Shown here: positions 7,874 to 15,110 of the stretch, piece after piece
Layout of the letters: the number at the start of each line of letters is the position of its first letter
Numbering within the stretch: the stretch's first letter is position 1
Assembly (NCBI RefSeq): GCF_902497745.1
Contig: NZ_CABVHJ010000029.1
Location: 1-64,000, forward strand
Reading direction: 5' to 3'
From: Pseudomonas fluorescens
Lineage (GTDB): Bacteria > Pseudomonadota > Gammaproteobacteria > Pseudomonadales > Pseudomonadaceae
Length of the DNA stretch: 64,000 bases
Made by a program: the position numbers and the translations under genes
Notes under the pieces: model-generated
Databases searched by the model: none
The model's input: the letters and a program-made list of their open reading frames with translations, nothing else
What the model was told of the DNA's origin: nothing

Positions 7874-10297
7874 AACCAGTGTGTCGACGGCAAACGGTTT
7901 GGTCAGCACCTGCATGCCCGGGCCGAGCTGACCGTTGCCGAGCACCGAGTTTTCCGCGTACCCGGTAATGAACAAGGTCTTCAGCTTCGGCCTGATTTGC
8001 CTGCCCGCATCGGCCATCTGCCGGCCGTTCATGCCACCCGGCAAGCCGACATCGGTGATGAGCAAATCGATGTGCGCGCTGGAACGCAGTACTTCCAGTC
8101 CTTCAACGCTGTCGGCCGCTTCGAGCAGGTTGTAGCCGAGATCGTTGAGCACGTCCTTGAGCAGCGTGCGAACGGTGGGTTCGTCGTCGACAATCAGGAT
8201 GGTCTCGCCGGGCTTGGCCTGCAGGGTTGCCGAGCTTTGTGTGTCGTCGTGATTGCGCTGCGTTTCGCCGAGATAGCGCGGCAGGTAAACGCACATGGTG
8301 GTGCCTTGGCCCACAGTCGATTGCACTCGCACCTGCCCGCCGGATTGTTTGGTAAAACCGTAAATCATCGACAGCCCAAGGCCCGTGCCCTGGCCCAACG
8401 GCTTGGTGGTGAAAAACGGGTCGAAGGCCTTGGCGATCACTTCCGCACTCATACCGGTACCGGTGTCCGCAACCGACAGGCACAGGTATTGCCCTTCGGG
8501 CATTTCCCGTACGCGCGCCGATTCAGCATCCAGGGTTCGATTGGCGGTTTCGACGGTGATGCTGCCGCCATCGGGCATCGCATCGCGGGCGTTGATGCAC
8601 AGGTTGAGCAGGGCGTTTTCCAGTTGACTGGCATCGACCAGCGCCGGCCACAGATCGGCGGCGACGACCGTCTTCAGGCGAATGCTCGGGCCGACGGTGC
8701 GCTGGATCAGTTCGCTCATGCCGGCAATCAGCGCGTTGACCTCGGTTGGCCGTGGATCGAGGGTCTGTCGCCGGGAGAAGGCCAGCAGGCGATGGGTCAG
8801 GGCGGTGGCGCGTTTGGCGGCGTCCTGAGCGATCAGCATGTATTTGTCGATGTCGTTCAGGCGGCCTTGGCCGATGCGTTTTTCCATCAGCTCAAGGGAG
8901 GCGCAAATGCCGGCCAACAGGTTGTTGAAGTCATGGGCCAGGCCGCCGGTGAGTTGCCCGACCGCTTCCATTTTCTGCGATTGGCGCAGCTTCTCTTCGG
9001 CCTGCATCAGTTCTGCGGTTCGCGCCGAGACCCGTTGTTCCAGTGTGTCGTTGAGCGCCTTTAACGCGGCGGTGACCCGGTCGCGCTCGGCTTCGACATT
9101 GCGCCGGTCTTCGACATCGATGAGCACCCCGGGAAAGCGTACAGGTGTGCCGTCTTCAGCACATTCGACGCGTCCGTTCGCCTCAATCCAGGTGTATTGG
9201 CCATCCGCGCCGCGCACTCGGTATTGGTGCGAATAGGCACCTCCACGGGCAATGACTTCGTTGATTGCGGTTGTAAGTCCGGCCCTGTCGTCGGGATGCA
9301 CGGTCATCACCACTTGCTCCAGGCTCAGGCCGTCGAGGCCCCAGGTCGGATCGAGGTCGAAAACCCGGGCAAAGGCTTCATCGACGCTGAAGCGATCGCT
9401 GGGCAAGTGCCAGTGCCAAGTGCCGATAATGGCGCCGGCGGCCAGCGCGAGCTGGACACGTTCGACGTTTTCCCGGGCGACCGCTTCGCTGATGCGCAAA
9501 CGCTCTTGCGCGTCGCGGCGTTCGGTGACATCGCTGAAGAAGATCGCAATCTGCCGATCGGCCGGGTCGCCGACACGCACAGCGCGCACATCGAACCAAC
9601 GTTCGAAGGTATTGGCGTAGTTCTCGAAGTTGGCCGGCTCGCCGGTCTTGGCCACATGGCCGTAGGTCTCGAACCAGAATTTTTCCAGGTTGGGTGCAAA
9701 CTCGGTGACCCACTTGCCCCGCAGATTGACCCCGGCCTGACGCTCGAACGCCGGGTTGGCCTCGACAAAGAAATAGTCGATGGGTTGGTCGTCGGCATCG
9801 AATTTGACTTTGACGATGGCGAAAGCCGCTTCGATGGTTTCCAGAATGGTGCTGAAACGCTCTTCACTCTGGCGCAGTGCAGTCTCGGCGCTGCGCGAGC
9901 GGGTCAGGTCGAGCATCGCACCGATCATGCGTTCGGCTTTGCCATCGGCATTGCGGATCAGATGTCCGCGATCAAGCACTTCGGCGTATGAACCATCGTG
10001 GCAGAGGAAGCGGTACTCAGCGCTCCAGGTTGTGCCAGAGCCGTCAATCGCTGAGCGAATCGAAGTTGTCACGCGCGAGCGATCCTGTGTGTGAATCTGC
10101 GCAAAACGCCAGTCACACGTCGGTTCTATGGCCGTTGATGCGTAGCCATAGGCGTGTTGCAGCGAGTCGTTCCAGATGACCTGGTTGGTTTGCAGATCCC
10201 AATCCCAGACGGCGTCGCACGTCGCCTTGACGGCCAGACGCAGGCGCGTGACTTCGGACTCAAGCTCCTCGCGAGTAAGCTGTTTCAGGATGTTCAC
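7835..10297 (-). CDS. Soluble PAS-PAS-PAS hybrid histidine kinase with receiver domain
   Basis: The 820-residue protein has no membrane segment. Three PAS-like domains lie at about 20-135, 145-262 and 283-400, then a short coiled coil. HisKA follows with phospho-acceptor His455 (GGLAHDFNNLL), then an HATPase domain with N box NLCINARDAMPDGG, DTGTGM and GLGLSMIYG. A C-terminal receiver has Asp749 (LLITDVGLPGG) and Lys800 (LTKPF). It would autophosphorylate and pass phosphate to its own receiver. No separate output protein is adjacent. The start is GTG at 10297 with a poorly placed GAAGG. Its end overlaps the cyclase gene, which hints at linked signalling but does not prove it. Confidence 0.88.
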   Translation of the reverse strand: MNILKQLTREELESEVTRLRLAVKATCDAVWDWDLQTNQVIWNDSLQHAYGYASTAIEPTCDWRFAQIHTQDRSRVTTSIRSAIDGSGTTWSAEYRFLCHDGSYAEVLDRGHLIRNADGKAERMIGAMLDLTRSRSAETALRQSEERFSTILETIEAAFAIVKVKFDADDQPIDYFFVEANPAFERQAGVNLRGKWVTEFAPNLEKFWFETYGHVAKTGEPANFENYANTFERWFDVRAVRVGDPADRQIAIFFSDVTERRDAQERLRISEAVARENVERVQLALAAGAIIGTWHWHLPSDRFSVDEAFARVFDLDPTWGLDGLSLEQVVMTVHPDDRAGLTTAINEVIARGGAYSHQYRVRGADGQYTWIEANGRVECAEDGTPVRFPGVLIDVEDRRNVEAERDRVTAALKALNDTLEQRVSARTAELMQAEEKLRQSQKMEAVGQLTGGLAHDFNNLLAGICASLELMEKRIGQGRLNDIDKYMLIAQDAAKRATALTHRLLAFSRRQTLDPRPTEVNALIAGMSELIQRTVGPSIRLKTVVAADLWPALVDASQLENALLNLCINARDAMPDGGSITVETANRTLDAESARVREMPEGQYLCLSVADTGTGMSAEVIAKAFDPFFTTKPLGQGTGLGLSMIYGFTKQSGGQVRVQSTVGQGTTMCVYLPRYLGETQRNHDDTQSSATLQAKPGETILIVDDEPTVRTLLKDVLNDLGYNLLEAADSVEGLEVLRSSAHIDLLITDVGLPGGMNGRQMADAGRQIRPKLKTLFITGYAENSVLGNGQLGPGMQVLTKPFAVDTLVSRVNGLLSIDVE

Positions 10298-10424
10298 CCT
10301 TCATGCGTTGATGGTTGGCTTGCGTTCGATTGGCGTGTTTCCAGCCATCGGGTTCGCAGCTTTGTGAGCCATTGACCCAGAGCCTTATGGTTAAGTTGCA
10401 CGCTGGACAACGGCCCAGGTGTAT

Positions 10425-11963
10425 TCATAACGATTCGCCGCTATCCAGTCTGTCGAGCAGCCTCTGCCCGCGTTGCCACAGTGCCTGCTGTTTTTCCTGC
10501 GGCATGCGATCGAGGTTTTTGTACATCATGCCCATGCGCTGATTGCCGCGCAGAAGGTCACCGTGGCGCATCAGAAAATGCCAGTACAAGGCGTTGAACG
10601 GGCAAGCGTTGTCAGCCGTGGTTTCGCGCACCGAGTACGCACAGTCGCGACAGTAGTCGGACATCCGGTTGATGTACTGGCCGCTGGCGCAATAAGGCTT
10701 TGAACCGAGGTAACCGCCGTCGGCGTGCATGACCATGCCGAGGGTATTGGGCAGCTCGACCCAGTCGAAAGCGTCCATATAAATGGCCAGATACCACTCA
10801 CAGATCTGGCTTGGCGCGATGCCGGCGAGCAGGGCGAAATTGCCGGTCACCATCAGGCGCTGGATGTGATGGGCGTAGGCGTGTTTGAGGCTTTGGCCGA
10901 TAGCCTGGCGCATGCAGTTCATTTGCGTGTCACCGGTCCAGTAAAACTCAGGCAGGCGCCGCGTGTTACCGAAGGCATTGCCCTCGGCGTACTCCGGCAT
11001 GTGCAGCCAGTAAACGCCACGAACGTATTCACGCCAGCCGATCAGTTGACGAATGAAACCTTCCGCGGCATTCAGGGCAATGTTGCCTGACCAATAGGCC
11101 GACTCCACGTCACTGCAGAGTTGACGCAGATCGAGCAAACCAATGTTCAACGCCGCGCTGATACGCGCATGGAACAGAAACGGTTCGTCGCTGGCCATGG
11201 CGTCCTGATAATCGCCGAACCCCGCCAGGGCGTAATCGAGAAACCATGCCCAGAGCGCCTGGGCATCGGCGTGAGTTACCGGATAGTTGAAATCATCCAG
11301 ACTGCCGTAGTGGCTGGCGAAGCGTTTTTTGACCAGTGCGAGGACTTCATCGGTGATTGCATCGTTGGCAAAACCAGCCGGGTAGGGCGCCTTGACGGAT
11401 TTGGGCAGGGCTTTGCGATTGTCTGCGTCAAAGTTCCACGCGCCGCCGACGGGCGTGCCATCGCCGTTGAGCAGGAGACGACTTTTGCGGCGCATCTCGC
11501 GGTAGAAGAACTCCATGCGCAGCTGCTTTTTGCCAGCGGCCCACGCGCGGAATTCGTCGCGGCTGCACAGGAAGCGGGTGTCGGCGTGCCAGTGGATGGG
11601 TAAACCACAATCTTTCAGCGATTGCTCCAGACGCCAGTCGCCGCATTCGGTCATGTGCACTTCGCTCGCCTGTAGCAGCGCCTGCCAGCGCTTTAATTCG
11701 TCGGGCACCGAACCGCTGTTTTGCGGATCGTCGAGGGTCACGTAATGCACAGGGATGCCCTGGTCTTTCAGTGCCTGAGCGAAGTGACGCATGGCGCTGA
11801 AGATCAAAGCGATTTTTTGCGGATGATGAGCAACGTGGCTGGCTTCTTCCATGACCTCGACCAGCAGCACACGATCATGTTCGCGATCCAGACCTGCCAA
11901 TGAAGCCAGATCAAACGATAACTGGTCGCCCAGAACGAGGCACAGCCGATGGGTTTTGTTCAT
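10425..11963 (-). CDS. Cryptochrome/photolyase-related protein of the FeS-BCP class
   Basis: The 512-residue protein begins with the short Rossmann-like domain of the class (CLVLGDQLSFDL). Its C-terminal part carries four cysteines (PYCASG, YCRDC and ACPFN) that fit the [4Fe-4S] ligands of bacterial (6-4) photolyases. It also has the helical FAD-binding region (HHIQRLMVTGNFALL). Family members repair (6-4) photoproducts or act as blue-light receptors in the cytoplasm. The ATG at 11963 has no strong Shine-Dalgarno. A palindromic operator at 12030-12053 suggests light-responsive control. Confidence 0.88.
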   Translation of the reverse strand: MNKTHRLCLVLGDQLSFDLASLAGLDREHDRVLLVEVMEEASHVAHHPQKIALIFSAMRHFAQALKDQGIPVHYVTLDDPQNSGSVPDELKRWQALLQASEVHMTECGDWRLEQSLKDCGLPIHWHADTRFLCSRDEFRAWAAGKKQLRMEFFYREMRRKSRLLLNGDGTPVGGAWNFDADNRKALPKSVKAPYPAGFANDAITDEVLALVKKRFASHYGSLDDFNYPVTHADAQALWAWFLDYALAGFGDYQDAMASDEPFLFHARISAALNIGLLDLRQLCSDVESAYWSGNIALNAAEGFIRQLIGWREYVRGVYWLHMPEYAEGNAFGNTRRLPEFYWTGDTQMNCMRQAIGQSLKHAYAHHIQRLMVTGNFALLAGIAPSQICEWYLAIYMDAFDWVELPNTLGMVMHADGGYLGSKPYCASGQYINRMSDYCRDCAYSVRETTADNACPFNALYWHFLMRHGDLLRGNQRMGMMYKNLDRMPQEKQQALWQRGQRLLDRLDSGESL

Positions 11964-12029
11964 TTCACGGATTCAGCGTTAAGAGCGGCAGGCTGCCGAG
12001 TGGACGTTTAAGTGCTAAGTCCAGATAGT

Positions 12030-12053
12030 TGTACAGATTGTAGTCTGTGTATA
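12030..12053 (-). promoter_or_regulatory. LitR/PplR-like light-response operator upstream of photolyase gene
   Basis: The plus strand reads TGTACA, 12 bases, TGTATA, so the gene's strand reads TATACA-N12-TGTACA. This fits the form T(G/A)TACA-N12-TGTA(C/T)A that I recall for the B12-independent LitR homologues (PplR) of P. putida. It ends 67 bases before the photolyase start codon. A TACAAT hexamer inside the spacer on the gene strand could be the -10 element. No LitR-type gene is in the window. Confidence 0.6.
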
Positions 12054-12085
12054 GGTTTTTGTGCGGTGAATATTCACATCCCCTC

Positions 12086-12175
12086 TGTGGGAGCGAGCCT
12101 GCTCGCGAAGGCGTCGTCGCATTCAACATTGTGAGTGACTGACACGCCGCTTTCGCAAGCAGGCTCGCTCCCACA
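12086..12175. repeat. REP pair (BIME), GTGGGAGCGAGC type
   Basis: TGTGGGAGCGAGCCTGCTCG opens the element and its inverted counterpart closes it about 90 bases later. It lies between the photolyase promoter and the ene-reductase terminator. Other copies of the type are at 53184, 61776 and 62621. Confidence 0.9.
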
Positions 12176-12196
12176 AGGGCTTGCACTCCGACTCGG

Positions 12197-12228
12197 ATAA
12201 ACGCTCCCGATATTTCGGGAGCGTTTAT
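12197..12228 (-). terminator. Rho-independent terminator of the ene-reductase gene
   Basis: ATAAACGCTCCCGA pairs with TCGGGAGCGTTTAT around a short loop. It lies 16 bases beyond the stop codon of the minus-strand gene that ends at 12244. Confidence 0.88.
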
Positions 12229-12243
12229 TTTGTCTTGAATGGC

Positions 12244-13368
12244 TTAGCCGGGAAAAACGGGGTAATCCGTATAGCCTTCGGCGGTGCCGCCATACACCGT
12301 CGCCGGGTTCAACGCATTCAACGGCCATTCATTGGCAATCCGCGCCGGCAGATCGGGATTGGCCATGAACGGGCGACCGAAAGCGACGAAGTCGGCCAGT
12401 CCGGATTCAAGCAGTCGCGCACCGGATGCTGCGGTGTAGCGCCCGGCATAAATGATCGCGCCGCTGAAGGTGTCGCGCACCGCCTGACGAAACGTGAGGG
12501 GCATCGCCGGGGCGTTGTCCCAGTCGGCTTCGGCAATCGACAGATAGGCGATGCCCACGTCCTGCAGCACTTTGATCGCTTCAATGTAAGTGGTATGCGG
12601 ATCTTCCTCGACCATGCCCAGGTAAGTACGCGCTTCATCGGTGGTGGTGAACAGCGGGGCGAAACGTACGCCGACTTTTTCCTTGCCGATGCACTCGGCG
12701 ACGCCGGCGACCACTTCCTTGAGAAAGCGCAGGCGGTTGTGCAGCGAGCCGCCGTACTGATCGTCGCGCAGATTGCTGTGGGCGGAGATGAACTGGTTCA
12801 CCAGATAGCCGTTGGCGCAGTGCAATTCGATGCCGTCGAAACCGGCGTCCATGGCGTTGCGTGCCGCCTGGATGTACAGCTGAACCAGCTCCTGCACTTC
12901 ATCGGTGCTAAGCGCGCGAGGTGCCGACGGCGGGACCAGTTCACCGACGCCGGGCGCAGTTTCGATAAATACGCTGACCCGGTCGGTGGCCACGGCAGAG
13001 GCGGAAACCGGCGCCGCGCCTTCTGGTTGCAGCGCGGTATGCGAGACGCGGCCAACGTGCCACAACTGGGCGAAGATCACCCCGTCTACGGCATGCACTG
13101 CCTCGGTGACTTTGCGCCATCCGGCGATTTGCTCAGGCGTATGAATGCCCGGCGTCCACGCATAACCCTGGCCACGGGGTTCGATCTGCGTGCCTTCGGT
13201 GACCAGCAAACCTGCGCCGGCGCGCTGTTGGTAATACTCGGCCATCAGTTCATTGGCGACGTTGCCCGGCTGGGTGCTGCGCTGGCGGGTGAGGGGTGGC
13301 AGGACGATACGGTTTTTCAGGGTGTGATGGCCGAGAGTGGCGGGGGTGAAGAAACGGCTGTTGTTCAT
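12244..13368 (-). CDS. Old yellow enzyme family alkene reductase
   Basis: FMN- and NAD(P)H-dependent reductase of activated C=C bonds and nitro compounds, 374 residues, cytoplasmic. It is a TIM barrel with the family signatures LKNRIVLPPLTR, QLWHVGRVSH and ELHCANGYLVNQF (where many members have HGANGYL), then RYTAASGARLLESGLADFVAFGRPFMANPD. The ATG at 13368 has AAAGGT upstream. A TetR-type operator sits 23 bases upstream of the start codon and recurs before the DJ-1 and TetR genes, so the three probably form one regulon. A paralogue is at 25795. Confidence 0.92.
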   Translation of the reverse strand: MNNSRFFTPATLGHHTLKNRIVLPPLTRQRSTQPGNVANELMAEYYQQRAGAGLLVTEGTQIEPRGQGYAWTPGIHTPEQIAGWRKVTEAVHAVDGVIFAQLWHVGRVSHTALQPEGAAPVSASAVATDRVSVFIETAPGVGELVPPSAPRALSTDEVQELVQLYIQAARNAMDAGFDGIELHCANGYLVNQFISAHSNLRDDQYGGSLHNRLRFLKEVVAGVAECIGKEKVGVRFAPLFTTTDEARTYLGMVEEDPHTTYIEAIKVLQDVGIAYLSIAEADWDNAPAMPLTFRQAVRDTFSGAIIYAGRYTAASGARLLESGLADFVAFGRPFMANPDLPARIANEWPLNALNPATVYGGTAEGYTDYPVFPG

Positions 13369-13390
13369 GTGTGACCTTTTTGCGATTTAT

Positions 13391-13405
13391 TAGACCAGTC
13401 GTCTA
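13391..13405 (-). promoter_or_regulatory. TetR-type operator 1 (before ene-reductase)
   Basis: TAGACCAGTCGTCTA is an inverted repeat with TAGAC and GTCTA arms, flanked by A/T. The identical 15-mer is at 14251 and a 12-base version is at 14328. Confidence 0.75.
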
Positions 13406-13470
13406 TTAATTGGGTGAAAAAATAACGCCGGGCAAGACACACCCGGCGTTAGGAGGTTGGACGCGAGGTT

Positions 13471-14148
13471 TTAGCCCAGCATCTCCAGCAGTTTTTTCGC
13501 GACGGCGGCGGAGCTGGCCGGATTCTGGCCAGTGACCAGTTGCCCGTCGGCGACCACATGCACCTGCCAGTCAGCGACTTTCGAGTAATGGCCGCCGAGA
13601 CGCTGGAACTCGTCTTCGATCAGGAACGGCACCACGTCCGTCAGGCCAACGGCCTCTTCTTCAGAGTTGGTGAAACCAGTGACTTGGCGATGCTGGACCA
13701 GCGGTTTGCCGTCAGCGGTGAGGACATGACGCAACACACCCGGTGCATGGCAGACAAAACCGTGGGGTTTGTTGGCGCGGTCAAACGCTTCGATCAACGC
13801 GATCGATTGCTTGTCTTCGGCCAGGTCCCACAGGGGGCCGTGGCCGCCCGGGTAGAACACGGCATCAAAGCCATCAGCGCTGACGTCTGCCAAGCGCCCG
13901 GTATTGGCCAGTGCCTGTTGCGCGGCGGAGTCTTTGCGGAAGCGATCAGTCTCGGCAGTCTGCGCATCAGGCTCATCGCTTTTCGGGTCCAGCGGCGGCT
14001 GGCCACCGGCCGGCGAGACCAGGGTGACGTCGGCGCCGGCGTCCTTGAAGGCGTAGTAGGGCGCGGCGAATTCTTCCAGCCAGAAACCGGTTTTCTTGCC
14101 GGTGTCGCCGAGTTGATCGTGGGAAGTCAAAACCATCAGGATTTTCAT
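13471..14148 (-). CDS. DJ-1/PfpI family protein (type 1 glutamine amidotransferase-like)
   Basis: The 225-residue protein resembles the Hsp31-like branch of the DJ-1/PfpI superfamily. The nucleophile is Cys133 followed by His134 (GFVCHAPGVL), with an acidic residue near 25-26 (WLEEFAAPYYAF). Relatives act as glyoxalase III, chaperone or protein-repair enzymes; which applies here is not visible. The ATG at 14148 has AAGGTG upstream. It lies downstream of, and in the same direction as, a shared TetR operator at 14251 and runs towards the ene-reductase. This fits a response to reactive aldehydes or electrophiles. Confidence 0.85.
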   Translation of the reverse strand: MKILMVLTSHDQLGDTGKKTGFWLEEFAAPYYAFKDAGADVTLVSPAGGQPPLDPKSDEPDAQTAETDRFRKDSAAQQALANTGRLADVSADGFDAVFYPGGHGPLWDLAEDKQSIALIEAFDRANKPHGFVCHAPGVLRHVLTADGKPLVQHRQVTGFTNSEEEAVGLTDVVPFLIEDEFQRLGGHYSKVADWQVHVVADGQLVTGQNPASSAAVAKKLLEMLG

Positions 14149-14250
14149 AGAGCACCTTGAGTCGATCAGATGTCTTCGAGTGAGCGAAGGATTCGCACAT
14201 CGGCCACACCGGTCAGAAAACGTTTGTCGGGGCGCAGCATAGATTCCAAT

Positions 14251-14265
14251 TAGACCAGTCGTCTA
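14251..14265. promoter_or_regulatory. TetR-type operator 2 (between DJ-1 and tetR genes)
   Basis: TAGACCAGTCGTCTA is identical to the site at 13391. It lies about 100 bases upstream of the DJ-1/PfpI start and would serve the leftward promoter in this divergent region. Confidence 0.78.
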
Positions 14266-14327
14266 GTAATTTTTTATTCGCAGGTTTTTCATCGACAGGT
14301 ATGGCAAACTTCCGTTCCTCCGAAAAT

Positions 14328-14339
14328 ACGACTGGTCTA
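14328..14339 (+). promoter_or_regulatory. TetR-type operator 3 (before tetR gene)
   Basis: ACGACTGGTCTA is the reverse complement of the first 12 bases of the operators at 13391 and 14251. It ends 21 bases before the chosen TetR start codon, which suggests autorepression. Its position also argues against the upstream ATG at 14301. Confidence 0.65.
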
Positions 14340-14360
14340 TTGCCTGGTAATTCGCGCCTC

Positions 14361-14945
14361 ATGAAACCGACCTACGACGACACCCGCCAACACTTGCTCG
14401 ACACCGGCCACCGGATGATGGCCGAGAAGGGCTTCACCAGTGTCGGCCTCAACGAAATCCTGCAAACCGCCGGTGTGCCCAAGGGTTCGTTCTATCACTA
14501 TTTCAAATCCAAAGAGTTGTACGGCCAGGCACTGCTCGCGGATTACTTCGTCGACTACCTCGCCGATATGGAACGGCGCCTGACGCTGCCAGGCCTGAGC
14601 GCCTACGAGCGGCTGATGGATTACTGGCAGGGCTGGCAGAACCGCTGCACCCTCGAAGGGCACGGCGATGAGTGTTTGGTGGTGAAACTCAGTGCCGAGG
14701 TTGCGGACTTGTCGGAGTCGATGCGTCTCACCTTGCGCGATGGCGCCGAGCAAGTGGTGGCGCGCATTGCGCTTTGCATCGAACAGGGTCAGGCCGAAAA
14801 CAGCCTGCCGAAGGGCGATGCCCGACACTTAGCGGAAACCCTTTATCAGCTGTGGCTGGGCGCCAGTCTGCTGAACAAATTGCAGCGTACCGGCCAATCC
14901 CTGGACACCTCGATGGCGATGACGAAACAGCTTTTGCACGTTTGA
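14361..14945 (+). CDS. TetR family transcriptional repressor
   Basis: The 194-residue protein has an N-terminal TetR helix-turn-helix (MMAEKGFTSVGLNEILQTAGVPKGSFYHYFKSKE) and a ligand-binding C-terminal domain of the NemR/YxaF-like group. I start it at ATG 14361 because the open frame from 14301 would place an operator inside the gene. It faces away from the DJ-1 and ene-reductase genes and very likely represses them and itself through TAGACCAGTCGTCTA sites. The inducer is inferred to be an electrophile, by analogy with NemR. Confidence 0.88.
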   Translation: MKPTYDDTRQHLLDTGHRMMAEKGFTSVGLNEILQTAGVPKGSFYHYFKSKELYGQALLADYFVDYLADMERRLTLPGLSAYERLMDYWQGWQNRCTLEGHGDECLVVKLSAEVADLSESMRLTLRDGAEQVVARIALCIEQGQAENSLPKGDARHLAETLYQLWLGASLLNKLQRTGQSLDTSMAMTKQLLHV

Positions 14946-15110
14946 CCAAGATTTTTGGGCGACCCAATGGATGACCTGTCTGCCGGCACTCGGTCGGCCA
15001 AATATACGAATGGGAATAAGTTTCAATAACGGAGCGCTTGGTATACCATCCGCGGCGCTTTGCTGGCGGTTTTACCCTTCGTTCTGGCCTATTCACAAGG
15101 TTTTCATTTC

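Noticed and set aside
14301-14360. Earlier start for the TetR gene at 14301
   Set aside because: It would put operator 3 inside the coding region and adds 20 residues with no family similarity.
15005-15035. Fur box before the siderophore receptor
   Set aside because: The stretch AATGGGAATAAGTTTCAATA only loosely resembles the 19-bp Fur consensus; too many mismatches to call.
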